11,609 nt of DNA from Pseudomonadota bacterium (GCA_021805485.1 JAJZFF010000217.1:1-11609); one strand, 5' to 3'; positions 1 to 7,460 are shown, counted from the stretch's first letter. Program-made: numbers and translations. The notes: generated by a model from the sequence alone, not told the origin.

Positions 1-4
1 GATG

Positions 5-33
5 TTGACAACGCCGGCGCGATCGAAGATTAC
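5..33 (+). promoter_or_regulatory. Candidate sigma70-type promoter for tRNA-Tyr
   Basis: A perfect TTGACA lies at 5-10. After a 17-nt spacer comes GATTAC at 28-33, which matches TATAAT at three of six positions. Transcription would start near position 40, almost at the mature tRNA 5' end (41), so the leader would be extremely short. The -35 box is convincing but the -10 is poor, and the start of the window hides any further upstream elements. Confidence 0.35.
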
Positions 34-40
34 GGGCGGC

Positions 41-126
41 GGAGAGGTGCCCGAGTGGCTAAAGGGGGCGGACTGTAAATCCGCTGGCGCACGCCTACGT
101 TGGTTCGAATCCAACCCTCTCCACCA
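41..126 (+). tRNA. tRNA-Tyr, anticodon GUA, CCA encoded
   Basis: This is a complete class II tRNA. The acceptor stem GGAGAGG (41-47) pairs with CCTCTCC (116-122). The anticodon stem is GCGGA (68-72) with TCCGC (80-84), around the 7-nt loop CTGTAAA, so the anticodon at 75-77 is GTA, for tyrosine. An extended variable arm follows, as expected for bacterial tRNA-Tyr. The T arm is GTTGG-TTCGAAT-CCAAC. The 3' CCA is encoded at 124-126. It decodes UAU and UAC. The DNA immediately downstream becomes AT-rich and lacks a clear gene, a setting in which tRNA 3' ends often serve as integration sites. Confidence 0.97.
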
Positions 127-152
127 TCTCCCGATGAACTGAACCGGATGGA

Positions 153-173
153 TGCCTTGCAGCTTGCATGGCA
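153..173 (+). terminator. Weak hairpin downstream of tRNA-Tyr
   Basis: TGCCTTGCA (153-161) pairs with TGCATGGCA (165-173) around a GCT loop, with a single T-T mismatch at 157/169. It lies 26 nt after the tRNA and could end its transcript or block 3' exonucleases. There is no T-run after it, so intrinsic termination is doubtful. Confidence 0.25.
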
Positions 174-230
174 AATCGTTCAGTCGTCAATTGTATGCGC
201 GGAAACCCATATATTTCTGGGGTAAAATAT

Positions 231-275
231 CAATCATTATGAAATATAATCGTCAAAAATATTTCATAATGATTG
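231..275. repeat. Perfect 17-bp inverted repeat, 11-nt spacer
   Basis: The left arm CAATCATTATGAAATAT (231-247) is the exact reverse complement of ATATTTCATAATGATTG (259-275). The spacer is 11 nt (248-258). Both arms are almost entirely A/T, so this does not look like an ordinary intrinsic terminator and has no T-run after it. Possible roles are a recombinase or dimeric-regulator binding site, or the remains of a small inverted-repeat element. Confidence 0.85.
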
Positions 276-294
276 TATTCGATGCGTAATAAAA

Positions 295-330
295 AATAAT
301 TCTGAAAAATTATTCAACAAATTGAATAAT
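295..330. repeat. Two overlapping, mutually exclusive AT-rich hairpins
   Basis: AATAATT (295-301) can pair with AATTATT (308-314) around a 6-nt loop. The segment 309-317 (ATTATTCAA) can instead pair with TTGAATAAT (322-330) around a 4-nt loop. The two stems share 309-314, so only one can form at a time. This resembles an attenuator-like switch ahead of the frame starting at 383, but in AT-rich DNA such short stems can arise by chance. Confidence 0.5.
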
Positions 331-382
331 CGGAGTTACTCTACGACGCTATAACGCGTTCGCCTTTCGAGGGGAGCTGCGG

Positions 383-943
383 ATGTCTGAGATTCTTGAT
401 CCTCGATACTACAGGCTCGTCGCGCCGGTTAACGTATGGGTATGCATAGGCCGGGCACGAGCGGAGCGCTCCGGCGGGCGTGCGGGGGCCATGCATCCAA
501 TCTACCTGGCTGCGGGCCTGTTGCCCGGCGATGAACTCGTTGAATACTGGCGTGAGGCCTTCGTGGTCTTCGCCGAGGGGATGGAGCGCTGGCCCGTTCA
601 GTTTGAAACCCCTTTCGATCGCGATGAGGGCATCCGCAATCAACCGACTGTTGGAAAATCGGTTCCGGAGGGAATCCGGCAGTTTTGTCTGCGACCGTTG
701 CCAGGGGGCCCGCGTCACCGGGCACAGGAGCAGGCCCCCGCCGATCAGAACCGGCACCCGGTGCAGGCAAGTCGCGTGGTGCGGCTAGATCCCGACGTGG
801 AAGGTAATCAAGCCCGCATGTTTCGAAGCCCGGTAATGGCGACCCAGTATCTTGCCGGTACGCTGCTGGGCCTCCGTCTGACCGGGCAGTTTCGGCCAGA
901 CGTTGCCCACCATGCTCCCAAACGGTGGCTTGCCGCATCATGA
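383..943 (+). CDS. Orphan reading frame, 186 aa, unknown or degenerate
   Basis: I do not recognise this protein. The frame opens with ATG at 383, preceded by a good Shine-Dalgarno sequence, GAGGGGAG (369-376), six bases upstream. A possible -10 (TATAAC, 350-355) has no well-spaced -35. The most protein-like part is residues 36-75, with hydrophobic and acidic residues and several aromatics. The C-terminal half is rich in Arg, Pro and Gln and less convincing. No signal peptide or membrane segment is evident. Third-position GC bias is weaker than in the other genes of the window, and two minus-strand frames (341-757 and 429-950) cover the same DNA, so coding strand is not settled. It may be a real accessory gene, a decayed gene, or non-coding. 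It starts beside the AT-rich tract, which fits acquired DNA. Confidence 0.3.
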   Translation: MSEILDPRYYRLVAPVNVWVCIGRARAERSGGRAGAMHPIYLAAGLLPGDELVEYWREAFVVFAEGMERWPVQFETPFDRDEGIRNQPTVGKSVPEGIRQFCLRPLPGGPRHRAQEQAPADQNRHPVQASRVVRLDPDVEGNQARMFRSPVMATQYLAGTLLGLRLTGQFRPDVAHHAPKRWLAAS

Positions 944-1019
944 CCGGCACTGTTCCGGCTCACGACCACAGTCGTTGAGACATGACGGCGTCAACTACGG
1001 GTAATGATCCGGGCGATGG

Positions 1020-4000
1020 TCAATGCGTCGCCGAACTGGTCTCCGTGGTGGCGAGCATATCGTGGATCCAGCTAATCGCGGCAGCCACATCGATGCGGCT
1101 GCCGGGGTGTGCGGCAGGGCCGGCGATGGTCATGGAAAGGCTTGGCACGGTCTTGGCCTGAGAGACGGCAGGGCGGGCAGCCAGAGTCAGGTTCAGGTGG
1201 TCCTGCGCGAGATTGAGGTCGCCAGCCGCGGCCAGCTCGCCGGCCGGGCCACTGAGGGCGGCATGGTCGAGCCGCACTGTGCGCTGGCCAATCGTCGCCG
1301 TCAGATCAAGCAGATTGAAGGTGGTCGTTCCCTTGCCAAGCAAACCGCGAAGAGCGTGGGCCGTCGCGATCGGACCAACCGGATGCGGCGCCTGGATGGC
1401 TGCGCCGAGTGTCTGTCCGACGCCGGCAAGATCAAGCCCTGAGATCGTGATGCCGTGACTCGACGCGGTGAGACTGCCTGCGAGCGAGCGCTGCCATGCC
1501 CGCCCGGAATCGCCCTGGGCCATGAGATTGGCACCGAGATCGACCGCGCCTCCGGAGAGCGGAAGCGCAAGGCCGTGGGTGGCAGCGATTGACGCAACGG
1601 CTGAGGCCCGTGCCCCGGTCAGGCTGGCCTGCAGGCTGAGCGTGGCCGGCGTGCTTCCCGCCGCGCCGGTGAGGATCGCGCGGCCCGAAAGCCTGCCGCC
1701 AACGACTTCCGCGCGGTTTAGCGTGACCGCGATGCGTGGCGCCAGCTTTCCCTGGTCGAGGGCAAGGCTGAACGACGCGTGCCGTGCCACCGTTTCGCCG
1801 AACCGTTCGACCCGTGCCGCGCTGAGGATGGGGAAATTGACGCGTAACCCGCTGCCAAGGGCGGCTCTGGCAGCCCCCTCCAATGCTGGCGGGGCGGGAA
1901 CCGCCAGCGTATCGGCGGCAATTCTCCCGGAGATCTGTGGAGGACCGTCGGCCAGATCGGCGTTGATCCTGCCTGAAATCGTCAGCGCGCCGAGCGAGGC
2001 AACGAAATCGGAGAGGCCCATGTGGCCACCCACGAAGAAACCGGCAGCGCGTAGACTGGCCGACCCAGGGCCGGGCCAGCCGAGTCCGGCATGTTCGCCG
2101 AGCAGGTTGGCGCCGCCGAGGCTGCGTATCAACGCCACAGCATTCGGTGCCCGAAGCGTGATCGGACCTGCTGCGGAACGATTCGTGAGGTCGATCACCG
2201 GCGCGGCAGCGGCGTGAAGTGAGCCGAGACGGAGAGCCCACGTCGTCGCCAGCGCCTTCTCGGCGCCATCGGCAGCGATCGCAAGCGAAAAAGGTTGACG
2301 GAACGCCTGGTGCGTTGCCCAGCGGTCCGGCAGACCGAGAATGCGTGCAAGTGCCGTCATTGTGTTCTGTGCGTCCGGCCCGGCCAGAAACAATCGGGCG
2401 CCGATCACATCGCCGTTGGCTTTGCGCAGTCCACGACCGAGGAGCAGCCCCCGGCCGAGATGCGCGCTGGCGAGGCGGATATGAACGCCTCCTCCGATAG
2501 CAGCATCGTGCAGGCTGGCGTCGACAAGCAGGTCGGTGGCTTCGATTTCAGGCTTTGCGCCTTTTGTGGCGGCAGGAACCGCGAGTTGACGCGCAGTGAT
2601 CTGCACCGAACCATCATAGCGTGGCTTTGCGCTCGAAAGGGCAACGGCCAGATGATCGAGCAGCAGGTGATCGAGTGTCAGACGGGTCAGATCAAGACGG
2701 GCGACGATATGGGCCCGATCGCCCGCGGGGGTAACACGCGCGGCGCCAGTAAAGGCGGGGATCGCGGCGGTCGCGGCTTCCTTGCCCTGCAGATCATCGA
2801 GGCTGATCGTGCCGTCTGGTCCCAGGGTCATCCGTCCGTCAACATCGAGCGGACCGGCCTTGGCCGGCCATGACGGCAGGAACGGCAGCCGCGGCCGAAG
2901 TGCCGCCACTGTCGCCGCGGGATCGGGGGCGCGAAGGCTGAAATGTCCCGCGGCTGCCGGGCCGAGGGCGCCGGCAAAGCCGAGTTCGGCGTTACCGGGT
3001 AGTGTGGCTGTCAACGACTGGGCGCGCAGCGACCGGTCGTCTGCGAGGATCAAAGCGTTGGCTTTGGCGATCGGCACGCCGGCAACGGTGCCCGAAACGT
3101 CGAGGTTGGCGGCTACCGGCACGACGGAGCGTATCCGGGCGAGCAGGGCGGCGGCGATTCCGAGGTCGAGCCCATCGCCTTTCGCGGTGATTCGCAGCAG
3201 TGGCGCCGGGACGAGGGCCAATGCGCCCTGACCTTCCACCTGAGCCGAGCCGAATTGCGCGGAGACGTTCTCGAACGCGGCCAGGTGCCCGGTTGCCGCA
3301 AGCTGGCCGGTGACGTGCAGCGGAGCCGATGATTTCTGCAGTTCGGGCAGAAGCTCCGAAACGGCCTTCTTGTCCGCCGCTATATCGATAACGCCTTCGA
3401 GACGGCTATCGTGGCCGAGCGCGCCGTGGAAGGAGAGAGTGGTGAGGGCATCCTTGCCAAGTTTGAGTTCCGCCGTCATCGGGGCGGGGCCATCACTGCC
3501 GGTATCATCGACCCTGAGCGCGATCGCGGCCGGGGTTTTGCCGAGCATCGTGGTGCCGCTGGCGGAAATCACGGCCTGCGGGCCGCCGGTGAAGATCGAA
3601 AGGTTGGCGTGGTCGAGGCGCAGCGGGCCGATCCTGAAGGTGCCGTCATGCAGCGTCGCGTGCAGAGACCCGAGCCACGGCGGCGGTGCGAGGGCCTCCG
3701 CGCCGCCGGGCAGGGGCCAGGGCAGGGTAATGTATGGGTGTTGCAGGGCGAGGCGGGTTGCGCGAAGCCGGCCAAGCAGGAGGGGGCCCGGAGCGAGATC
3801 GAGTTTCAGGACGGCTGTCGTTACCTGCGCGCCATGCGGTCCGCCAATGATGACGTTCTCGGCGACCAGTTGGGGATCCGGCAGCAGAGATAGCGTGATC
3901 GGCCCCTCGATATAAACCGGCCGGCCGACAACTCCGCTCGCCAGTCGCTCGATCGCGCCTCGATGATAATCGCCGGAGATCAGCCTGGGCCCGTAAAGCG

Positions 4001-4106
4001 CGGCAGCGCCGATCAGCATGGCAAGACCCAGCAAACCGGCAATGAGAGTGGCACGCCTGCGCGAGGCCCTCTGCCTAGTCCGCTGCTGCTCGCCGTCGCC
4101 GGTCAT
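1020..4106 (-). CDS. AsmA-family envelope protein
   Basis: This 1028-residue protein has a basic cytoplasmic N-terminus (residues 1-19, many Arg), one membrane anchor at about 20-40, and a very long periplasmic part rich in Gly, Ala and Leu. The AsmA N-terminal signature follows the anchor: an 'IERLASGVVGRPVYIEG' segment (about 52-68), then LLPDP (73-77) and 'AENVIIGGP'. The rest consists of repeated short beta-strand units like those of AsmA and AsmA_2 domains, and the C-terminal part before residue 1000 resembles the conserved AsmA end. In characterised relatives these anchored beta-rich proteins bridge the periplasm and affect phospholipid transport or outer-membrane assembly; which lipid or substrate is handled here cannot be told. 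The start at 4106 gives a normal anchor topology, although no strong ribosome binding site precedes it. It lies 13 nt after pncA on the same strand and is probably co-transcribed or translationally coupled. No terminator with a T-run is visible downstream. Confidence 0.9.
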   Translation of the reverse strand: MTGDGEQQRTRQRASRRRATLIAGLLGLAMLIGAAALYGPRLISGDYHRGAIERLASGVVGRPVYIEGPITLSLLPDPQLVAENVIIGGPHGAQVTTAVLKLDLAPGPLLLGRLRATRLALQHPYITLPWPLPGGAEALAPPPWLGSLHATLHDGTFRIGPLRLDHANLSIFTGGPQAVISASGTTMLGKTPAAIALRVDDTGSDGPAPMTAELKLGKDALTTLSFHGALGHDSRLEGVIDIAADKKAVSELLPELQKSSAPLHVTGQLAATGHLAAFENVSAQFGSAQVEGQGALALVPAPLLRITAKGDGLDLGIAAALLARIRSVVPVAANLDVSGTVAGVPIAKANALILADDRSLRAQSLTATLPGNAELGFAGALGPAAAGHFSLRAPDPAATVAALRPRLPFLPSWPAKAGPLDVDGRMTLGPDGTISLDDLQGKEAATAAIPAFTGAARVTPAGDRAHIVARLDLTRLTLDHLLLDHLAVALSSAKPRYDGSVQITARQLAVPAATKGAKPEIEATDLLVDASLHDAAIGGGVHIRLASAHLGRGLLLGRGLRKANGDVIGARLFLAGPDAQNTMTALARILGLPDRWATHQAFRQPFSLAIAADGAEKALATTWALRLGSLHAAAAPVIDLTNRSAAGPITLRAPNAVALIRSLGGANLLGEHAGLGWPGPGSASLRAAGFFVGGHMGLSDFVASLGALTISGRINADLADGPPQISGRIAADTLAVPAPPALEGAARAALGSGLRVNFPILSAARVERFGETVARHASFSLALDQGKLAPRIAVTLNRAEVVGGRLSGRAILTGAAGSTPATLSLQASLTGARASAVASIAATHGLALPLSGGAVDLGANLMAQGDSGRAWQRSLAGSLTASSHGITISGLDLAGVGQTLGAAIQAPHPVGPIATAHALRGLLGKGTTTFNLLDLTATIGQRTVRLDHAALSGPAGELAAAGDLNLAQDHLNLTLAARPAVSQAKTVPSLSMTIAGPAAHPGSRIDVAAAISWIHDMLATTETSSATH

Positions 4107-4119
4107 GAAGCCGCTGGTA

Positions 4120-4731
4120 TCAGACCGCGGCGATCCGCGCCACGCCTGCCGCGGTCATCGCCTGCCACGCTGCCGCCAGCGATCCATCCAGATCGATGCC
4201 CCGGCAGGCCGGCTCGATCACACGTGCTTCCAAACCGAAGCGCCTCGCATCTTGTGCCGACCAGGCGACACAATAGTCAGTCGCGAGGCCGCAGAGATCG
4301 ACCCGCTCGATGCCGCGGGCGGCGAGCCAGCCGTCGAGACCCGTGCGGGTTGTCCGATCGGCTTCCAGGAAGGCGGAATAGGAATCGATCAGGCGATTCA
4401 ATCCCTTGCGCTGGATCACTGCGGCATGGGGAATATGGAGGTCGCGGTGCAGCGCTGCGCCGGGGCTGTCCATCACGCAGTGATCCGGCCAGAGCACCTG
4501 CGTTCCGTAGACGAGGGGTATGGTTTCGAACGGAGACCGTCCCGGATGCTGGCTGGCGAAGGAGACATGGTCGGCCGGGTGCCAGTCCTGCGTGATGACG
4601 ACCGTCTGGTAGTGCCGCGCAAGAGCGTTGATCACCGGCACCACCACGTCGCCATTCGGTACGGCAAGGGCACCTCCGGCGCAAAAATCTGTCTGGACAT
4701 CGATGACGAGAAGCGCGGTGCGGCTGTCCAT
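4120..4731 (-). CDS. pncA: Nicotinamidase (PncA)
   Basis: This 203-residue cysteine hydrolase of the isochorismatase-like fold converts nicotinamide to nicotinate and ammonia in the cytoplasm, the first step of NAD salvage through the Preiss-Handler route. The catalytic triad is visible: D11 in LLVIDVQ, K109 in 'IQRKG', and C154 in GLATDYCV. Metal ligands are D49 and H51 in QDWHP and H84 in WPDHCV. The motifs DFCAGGALAVP, SFASQHPG and DSYSAF are near-identical to E. coli PncA, and the length matches that protein. The ATG at 4731 is chosen because LLVIDVQ then begins at residue 7, as in the family. The frame stays open upstream to 4869, but that extension has no family resemblance and would run into the divergent gene. 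No good ribosome binding site is seen. It is followed 13 nt later by the AsmA-family gene and is divergent from the sugar-acid operon, with 129 bp between the starts. Confidence 0.94.
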   Translation of the reverse strand: MDSRTALLVIDVQTDFCAGGALAVPNGDVVVPVINALARHYQTVVITQDWHPADHVSFASQHPGRSPFETIPLVYGTQVLWPDHCVMDSPGAALHRDLHIPHAAVIQRKGLNRLIDSYSAFLEADRTTRTGLDGWLAARGIERVDLCGLATDYCVAWSAQDARRFGLEARVIEPACRGIDLDGSLAAAWQAMTAAGVARIAAV

Positions 4732-4779
4732 ATCGTGAAGATAGTCCGCATCGGACCGGCGAGATAGGGGGGCGGACGG

Positions 4780-4809
4780 TTGCCGAAGATGTCCGTTATC
4801 GGTAATAAT
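4780..4809 (+). promoter_or_regulatory. Candidate promoter of the SDR-dehydratase operon
   Basis: TTGCCG (4780-4785) and AATAAT (4804-4809) are separated by 18 nt and match the sigma70 consensus at four and five of six positions. The small A/T-rich patch at 4797-4815 stands out in the GC-rich divergent gap between pncA and the SDR gene. Transcription would begin near 4816, giving a leader of about 45 nt. No clear operator palindrome was found, and no regulator gene is next to the operon in the window. Confidence 0.4.
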
Positions 4810-4860
4810 CACAGTTGTTGCCTGCGACGCGGGCGGCGGCGCAGGAGAGGCAGCGACAAG

Positions 4861-5613
4861 ATGGCACATTTCGGGCGAGTAGCGGGAAAGACCGCGCTGG
4901 TGAGCGCCGCGGGGCAGGGTATCGGCCGCGCGATTGCCGAGGCGCTGATACGCGAAGGGGCACAGGTGATCGCGACCGATCGTGATCCGAAGCTACTCGA
5001 CGGGCTGACTGGTGCCGAGACCGTGCAGCTGGACGTGCTGGAGGATACCTCAATCAGAGCGCTTGCGTCCTCGCTGGGCAAGATTCACATTCTGGTGAAT
5101 GCCGCAGGTTTTGTCGCGCACGGCTCCGTGCTGGAGTGTTCCGAGCGCGATTGGGCCTTTTCCTTCGATCTAAACGTTACCGCCATGTTCCACATGATCC
5201 GTGCCTTTCTGCCGGGGATGCTGGAGGGCGGCGGAGGATCGATCATCAACGTCGCTTCGGCCGCCGGGTCCATCAAGGGTGTACCAAACCGTTTTGCCTA
5301 TGGCGCGTCGAAGGCCGCCGTTGTCGGGCTGACCAAATCGGTCGCGGCGGATTACGTGACGCAGGGCGTGCGCTGCAATGCCATCTGCCCCGGTACGGTG
5401 GAGAGCCCGTCACTGCGCGGACGTATCGCGGCCCTTGCCGCGGCTCGCAAAGTCGATGAAGCCGTTATCGAGGCCGAATTCATCGCCCGCCAGCCCATGG
5501 GGCGGCTCGGCATGCCGGAGGAGATCGCTTCTCTCGCGCTTTATCTCGCATCCGACGAGTCCCGATTTACCACAGGCGTCGCCCATGTGATCGACGGCGG
5601 CTGGTCGAACTGA
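4861..5613 (+). CDS. SDR, 2-keto-3-deoxy-L-fuconate 4-dehydrogenase type
   Basis: This 250-residue classical short-chain dehydrogenase is predicted to oxidise the C4 hydroxyl of a 2-keto-3-deoxy sugar acid to a 2,4-diketo acid with NAD+. The cofactor glycine motif is AAGQGIG (16-22). D40 ends the second strand ('VIATD'), favouring NAD over NADP. NAAG is at 80-83, and the catalytic tetrad is N105, S133, Y147 and K151 (YGASK). CPGT (176-179) and 'IDGGWSN' at the C-terminus complete the fold. The blocks '[20 protein letters not shown]', RCNAICPGT and ARQPMGRLG closely resemble, as I recall it, the Xanthomonas 2-keto-3-deoxy-L-fuconate dehydrogenase and also its BDH2/DHRS6 relatives. It does not resemble Caulobacter xylose dehydrogenase. 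The ATG at 4861 fits the family N-terminus and follows AGGAGAGG (4843-4850). The frame is open upstream, but those residues look non-coding. The stop is 11 nt before the dehydratase gene, so the two form an operon. Fold is certain; the exact substrate is inferred. Confidence 0.85.
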   Translation: MAHFGRVAGKTALVSAAGQGIGRAIAEALIREGAQVIATDRDPKLLDGLTGAETVQLDVLEDTSIRALASSLGKIHILVNAAGFVAHGSVLECSERDWAFSFDLNVTAMFHMIRAFLPGMLEGGGGSIINVASAAGSIKGVPNRFAYGASKAAVVGLTKSVAADYVTQGVRCNAICPGTVESPSLRGRIAALAAARKVDEAVIEAEFIARQPMGRLGMPEEIASLALYLASDESRFTTGVAHVIDGGWSN

Positions 5614-5624
5614 AGGAACCCGCC

Positions 5625-7406
5625 ATGAGCAGTACCCCGAAACGTCTCCGCTCCACCCAATGGTTCGATAACCCGGATAATCCCGGCATGACGGCGCTCT
5701 ATCTCGAGCGCTACCTCAATTACGGGCTGACGCGCGAGGAACTGCAATCCGGCAAGCCGATCATCGGCATCGCGCAGACCGGCAGTGACCTGTCGCCCTG
5801 CAACCGGCATCATCTCGAACTCGCCAAGCGCGTGTCGGATGGAATCCGTGCCGCGGGCGGCGTGCCGATCGAGTTTCCGGTGCACCCGATCCAGGAAACC
5901 GGCAAGCGGCCGACTGCGGCGCTCGACCGCAATCTTGCCTATCTCGGACTGGTCGAGGTGCTCTACGGCTACCCGCTGGACGGCGTGGTGCTCACCACCG
6001 GCTGCGACAAGACCACGCCGGCGATGCTGATGGGGGCGGCAACGGTGGATCTGCCGTCCATCGTGCTGTCTGGCGGGCCGATGCTGGATGGGCATTTCGA
6101 GGGCGAACTGGTGGGCTCCGGCACTGTCGTGTGGGAAGCGCGGCGGCGGCTCGCTGCTGGCCAGCTCGACTACAACAAGTTCATCGACATGGTGGCCGGC
6201 TCGGCGCCAAGCGTTGGCCATTGCAACACGATGGGCACGGCATCCTCGATGAACGCGATGGCCGAGGCCCTTGGCATGTCGCTGCCCGGCTGCGCCGCCA
6301 TCCCGGGGCCCTACCGCGAACGCGCGCAGATCGCCTACGAGACCGGCAAGCGGATTGTCGCGATGGTCCACGAGGATTTGCGGCCGTCGAAGATCCTGAC
6401 GCGCAAGGCGTTCGAAAACGCGATCGTCTGCGCCTCGGCGATCGGTGCCTCGACAAACTGCCCGCCGCACGTCATCGCCATCGCACGGCATATCGGCGTC
6501 GAACTCGACATCAAGGACTGGGACCGGATCGGCTACGAGATTCCGCTTCTGGTCAACATGATGCCGGCGGGCAAGTATCTTGGCGAGTCCTACTACCGTG
6601 CGGGCGGGCTGCCGGCGGTGATCGGCGAGCTGATCCGCCAGGGCAAATTCCACGCCGACGCACTGACCGTGAGCGGCCGCAGCATGGGCGAGGAGAACGC
6701 CGGGAAGCGCAGCATTGATGCCGACGTGATCCGCAGCTTCGACGATGCGCTGGCCGAACATGCCGGCTTCGCCGTGCTGAGCGGCAACCTGTTTTCCAGC
6801 GCGATCATGAAGACCTCAGTGATTTCAGAGGAATTCCGTGACCGCTACATGCGCCGGCCCGGTGATGAGGACGCTTTCGAGGGACGCGCGATCGTCTTCG
6901 AGGGGCCGGAAGATTATCACCACCGGATCAACGATCCCACGCTGAACATCGATGAAAACTGCATCCTGGTGATCCGCAATTGCGGACCCATCGGCTATCC
7001 GGGTTCGGCCGAAGTGGTGAACATGCTGCCGCCGGACGCACTGGTGCGTCAGGGCGTGAACCAGTTGCCCTGCATTGGTGATGGCCGGCAGTCCGGCACT
7101 TCGGGAAGCCCCTCGATCCTGAATGCCTCGCCGGAATCGGCGGTGGGCGGCGGCCTTGCACTGCTCAAGACCGGCGATGTTATCCGCGTCGATCTCAAGG
7201 ATCGCAGCGCCAACATCCTGATCGACGAGGCCGAGCTTGCGGCGCGGCGGGCGGCGTTGACCTTGCCGGACCTGGTCAACCAGACGCCCTGGCAGGAAAT
7301 CCATCGCCGTTTCACCGGCCAGCTCGAAACCGGTGCTGTGCTGGAGAATGCTCCGCAATATCAGCGCGTCGCCGAGCGTTTTGGTGTGCCGCGCGACAAC
7401 CACTGA
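5625..7406 (+). CDS. xylD: IlvD/Edd-family sugar-acid dehydratase, D-xylonate type
   Basis: This 593-residue [2Fe-2S] dehydratase removes water from an aldonate to give a 2-keto-3-deoxy acid; D-xylonate to 2-keto-3-deoxy-D-xylonate is the best-supported reaction. Cluster cysteines are C59 (SPCN), C127 (TTGCDKT) and C200 (GHCNTMGT). K129, in GCDKT, matches the lysine that binds the active-site Mg2+ as a carbamate in this family. Other family blocks are IGIAQTGSD (47-55), 'PVHPIQET', '[10 protein letters not shown]', 'PAGKYLGE', '[14 protein letters not shown]' and '[20 protein letters not shown]'. Start, end (NH-terminated '...DNH') and length match Caulobacter crescentus XylD closely along the whole protein. 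Relatives acting on L-arabonate, D-arabinonate or L-fuconate share these motifs, so the gene symbol is by resemblance. AAGGA (5614-5618) lies seven bases before the ATG, and the SDR stop is 11 nt upstream. Transcription ends at the strong hairpin at 7414-7451. Confidence 0.87.
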   Translation: MSSTPKRLRSTQWFDNPDNPGMTALYLERYLNYGLTREELQSGKPIIGIAQTGSDLSPCNRHHLELAKRVSDGIRAAGGVPIEFPVHPIQETGKRPTAALDRNLAYLGLVEVLYGYPLDGVVLTTGCDKTTPAMLMGAATVDLPSIVLSGGPMLDGHFEGELVGSGTVVWEARRRLAAGQLDYNKFIDMVAGSAPSVGHCNTMGTASSMNAMAEALGMSLPGCAAIPGPYRERAQIAYETGKRIVAMVHEDLRPSKILTRKAFENAIVCASAIGASTNCPPHVIAIARHIGVELDIKDWDRIGYEIPLLVNMMPAGKYLGESYYRAGGLPAVIGELIRQGKFHADALTVSGRSMGEENAGKRSIDADVIRSFDDALAEHAGFAVLSGNLFSSAIMKTSVISEEFRDRYMRRPGDEDAFEGRAIVFEGPEDYHHRINDPTLNIDENCILVIRNCGPIGYPGSAEVVNMLPPDALVRQGVNQLPCIGDGRQSGTSGSPSILNASPESAVGGGLALLKTGDVIRVDLKDRSANILIDEAELAARRAALTLPDLVNQTPWQEIHRRFTGQLETGAVLENAPQYQRVAERFGVPRDNH

Positions 7407-7413
7407 TCTTGAC

Positions 7414-7451
7414 CTTGCCGCCGCCCGGAGCTGGCTCCGGGCGGCGGCAAG
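7414..7451. terminator. Strong symmetric hairpin between convergent genes
   Basis: CTTGCCGCCGCCCGGAGC (7414-7431) and GCTCCGGGCGGCGGCAAG (7434-7451) are perfect reverse complements separated by TG. The result is an 18-bp, very GC-rich stem whose tip would open to a CTGG tetraloop. It lies between the stop codons of the plus-strand dehydratase (7406) and the minus-strand papain-fold gene (7461), so it can serve both directions. There is no long T-run on either side. Confidence 0.85.
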
Positions 7452-7460
7452 CCGATTTGC

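Larger units (their letters stand above)
190..345. other. AT-rich tract, compositionally foreign
   Basis: This stretch is strongly AT-rich, with runs such as AAAATAT and TAATAAAAAATAAT, whereas every gene in the window is GC-rich with G or C favoured at third codon positions. It has no convincing gene. It contains the 17-bp inverted repeat at 231-275 and the overlapping hairpins at 295-330. It could be a remnant of a mobile element integrated beside the tRNA, a silenced island border, or a strong regulatory region for the frame at 383. The sequence alone does not choose between these. Confidence 0.6.

Noticed and set aside
239..289. 16-codon frame starting at ATG 239 inside the inverted repeat
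   Set aside because: The nearest purine-rich stretch is too far upstream to act as a ribosome binding site, and the frame is a by-product of the palindrome.
341..950. Decayed transposase on the minus strand
   Set aside because: Neither minus-strand frame shows a DDE, IS110 or tyrosine-recombinase motif I recognise, and I see no terminal inverted repeats around the region.
1432..2241. Long open frames inside the AsmA-family gene on both strands, including 1468-2217 plus
   Set aside because: They are explained by high GC and third-position bias of the AsmA gene, are Arg/Ser/Pro/Ala-rich and lack domains.
4018..4767. 249-codon plus-strand frame over pncA
   Set aside because: The opposite strand carries all nicotinamidase catalytic residues, so this is a shadow.
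4780..4860. Upstream in-frame starts (TTG 4780, ATG 4789) for the SDR
   Set aside because: The added residues are basic and unlike the family N-terminus, would lie within the candidate promoter, and have no suitable ribosome binding site.
4732..4869. 46-residue N-terminal extension of nicotinamidase
   Set aside because: Family proteins begin a few residues before the LLVIDVQ motif, and the extension would overlap the divergent SDR start.
5541..6761. 406-codon open frame on the minus strand
   Set aside because: It lies antisense to the SDR end and the dehydratase; composition is that of a shadow frame and no motif is present.
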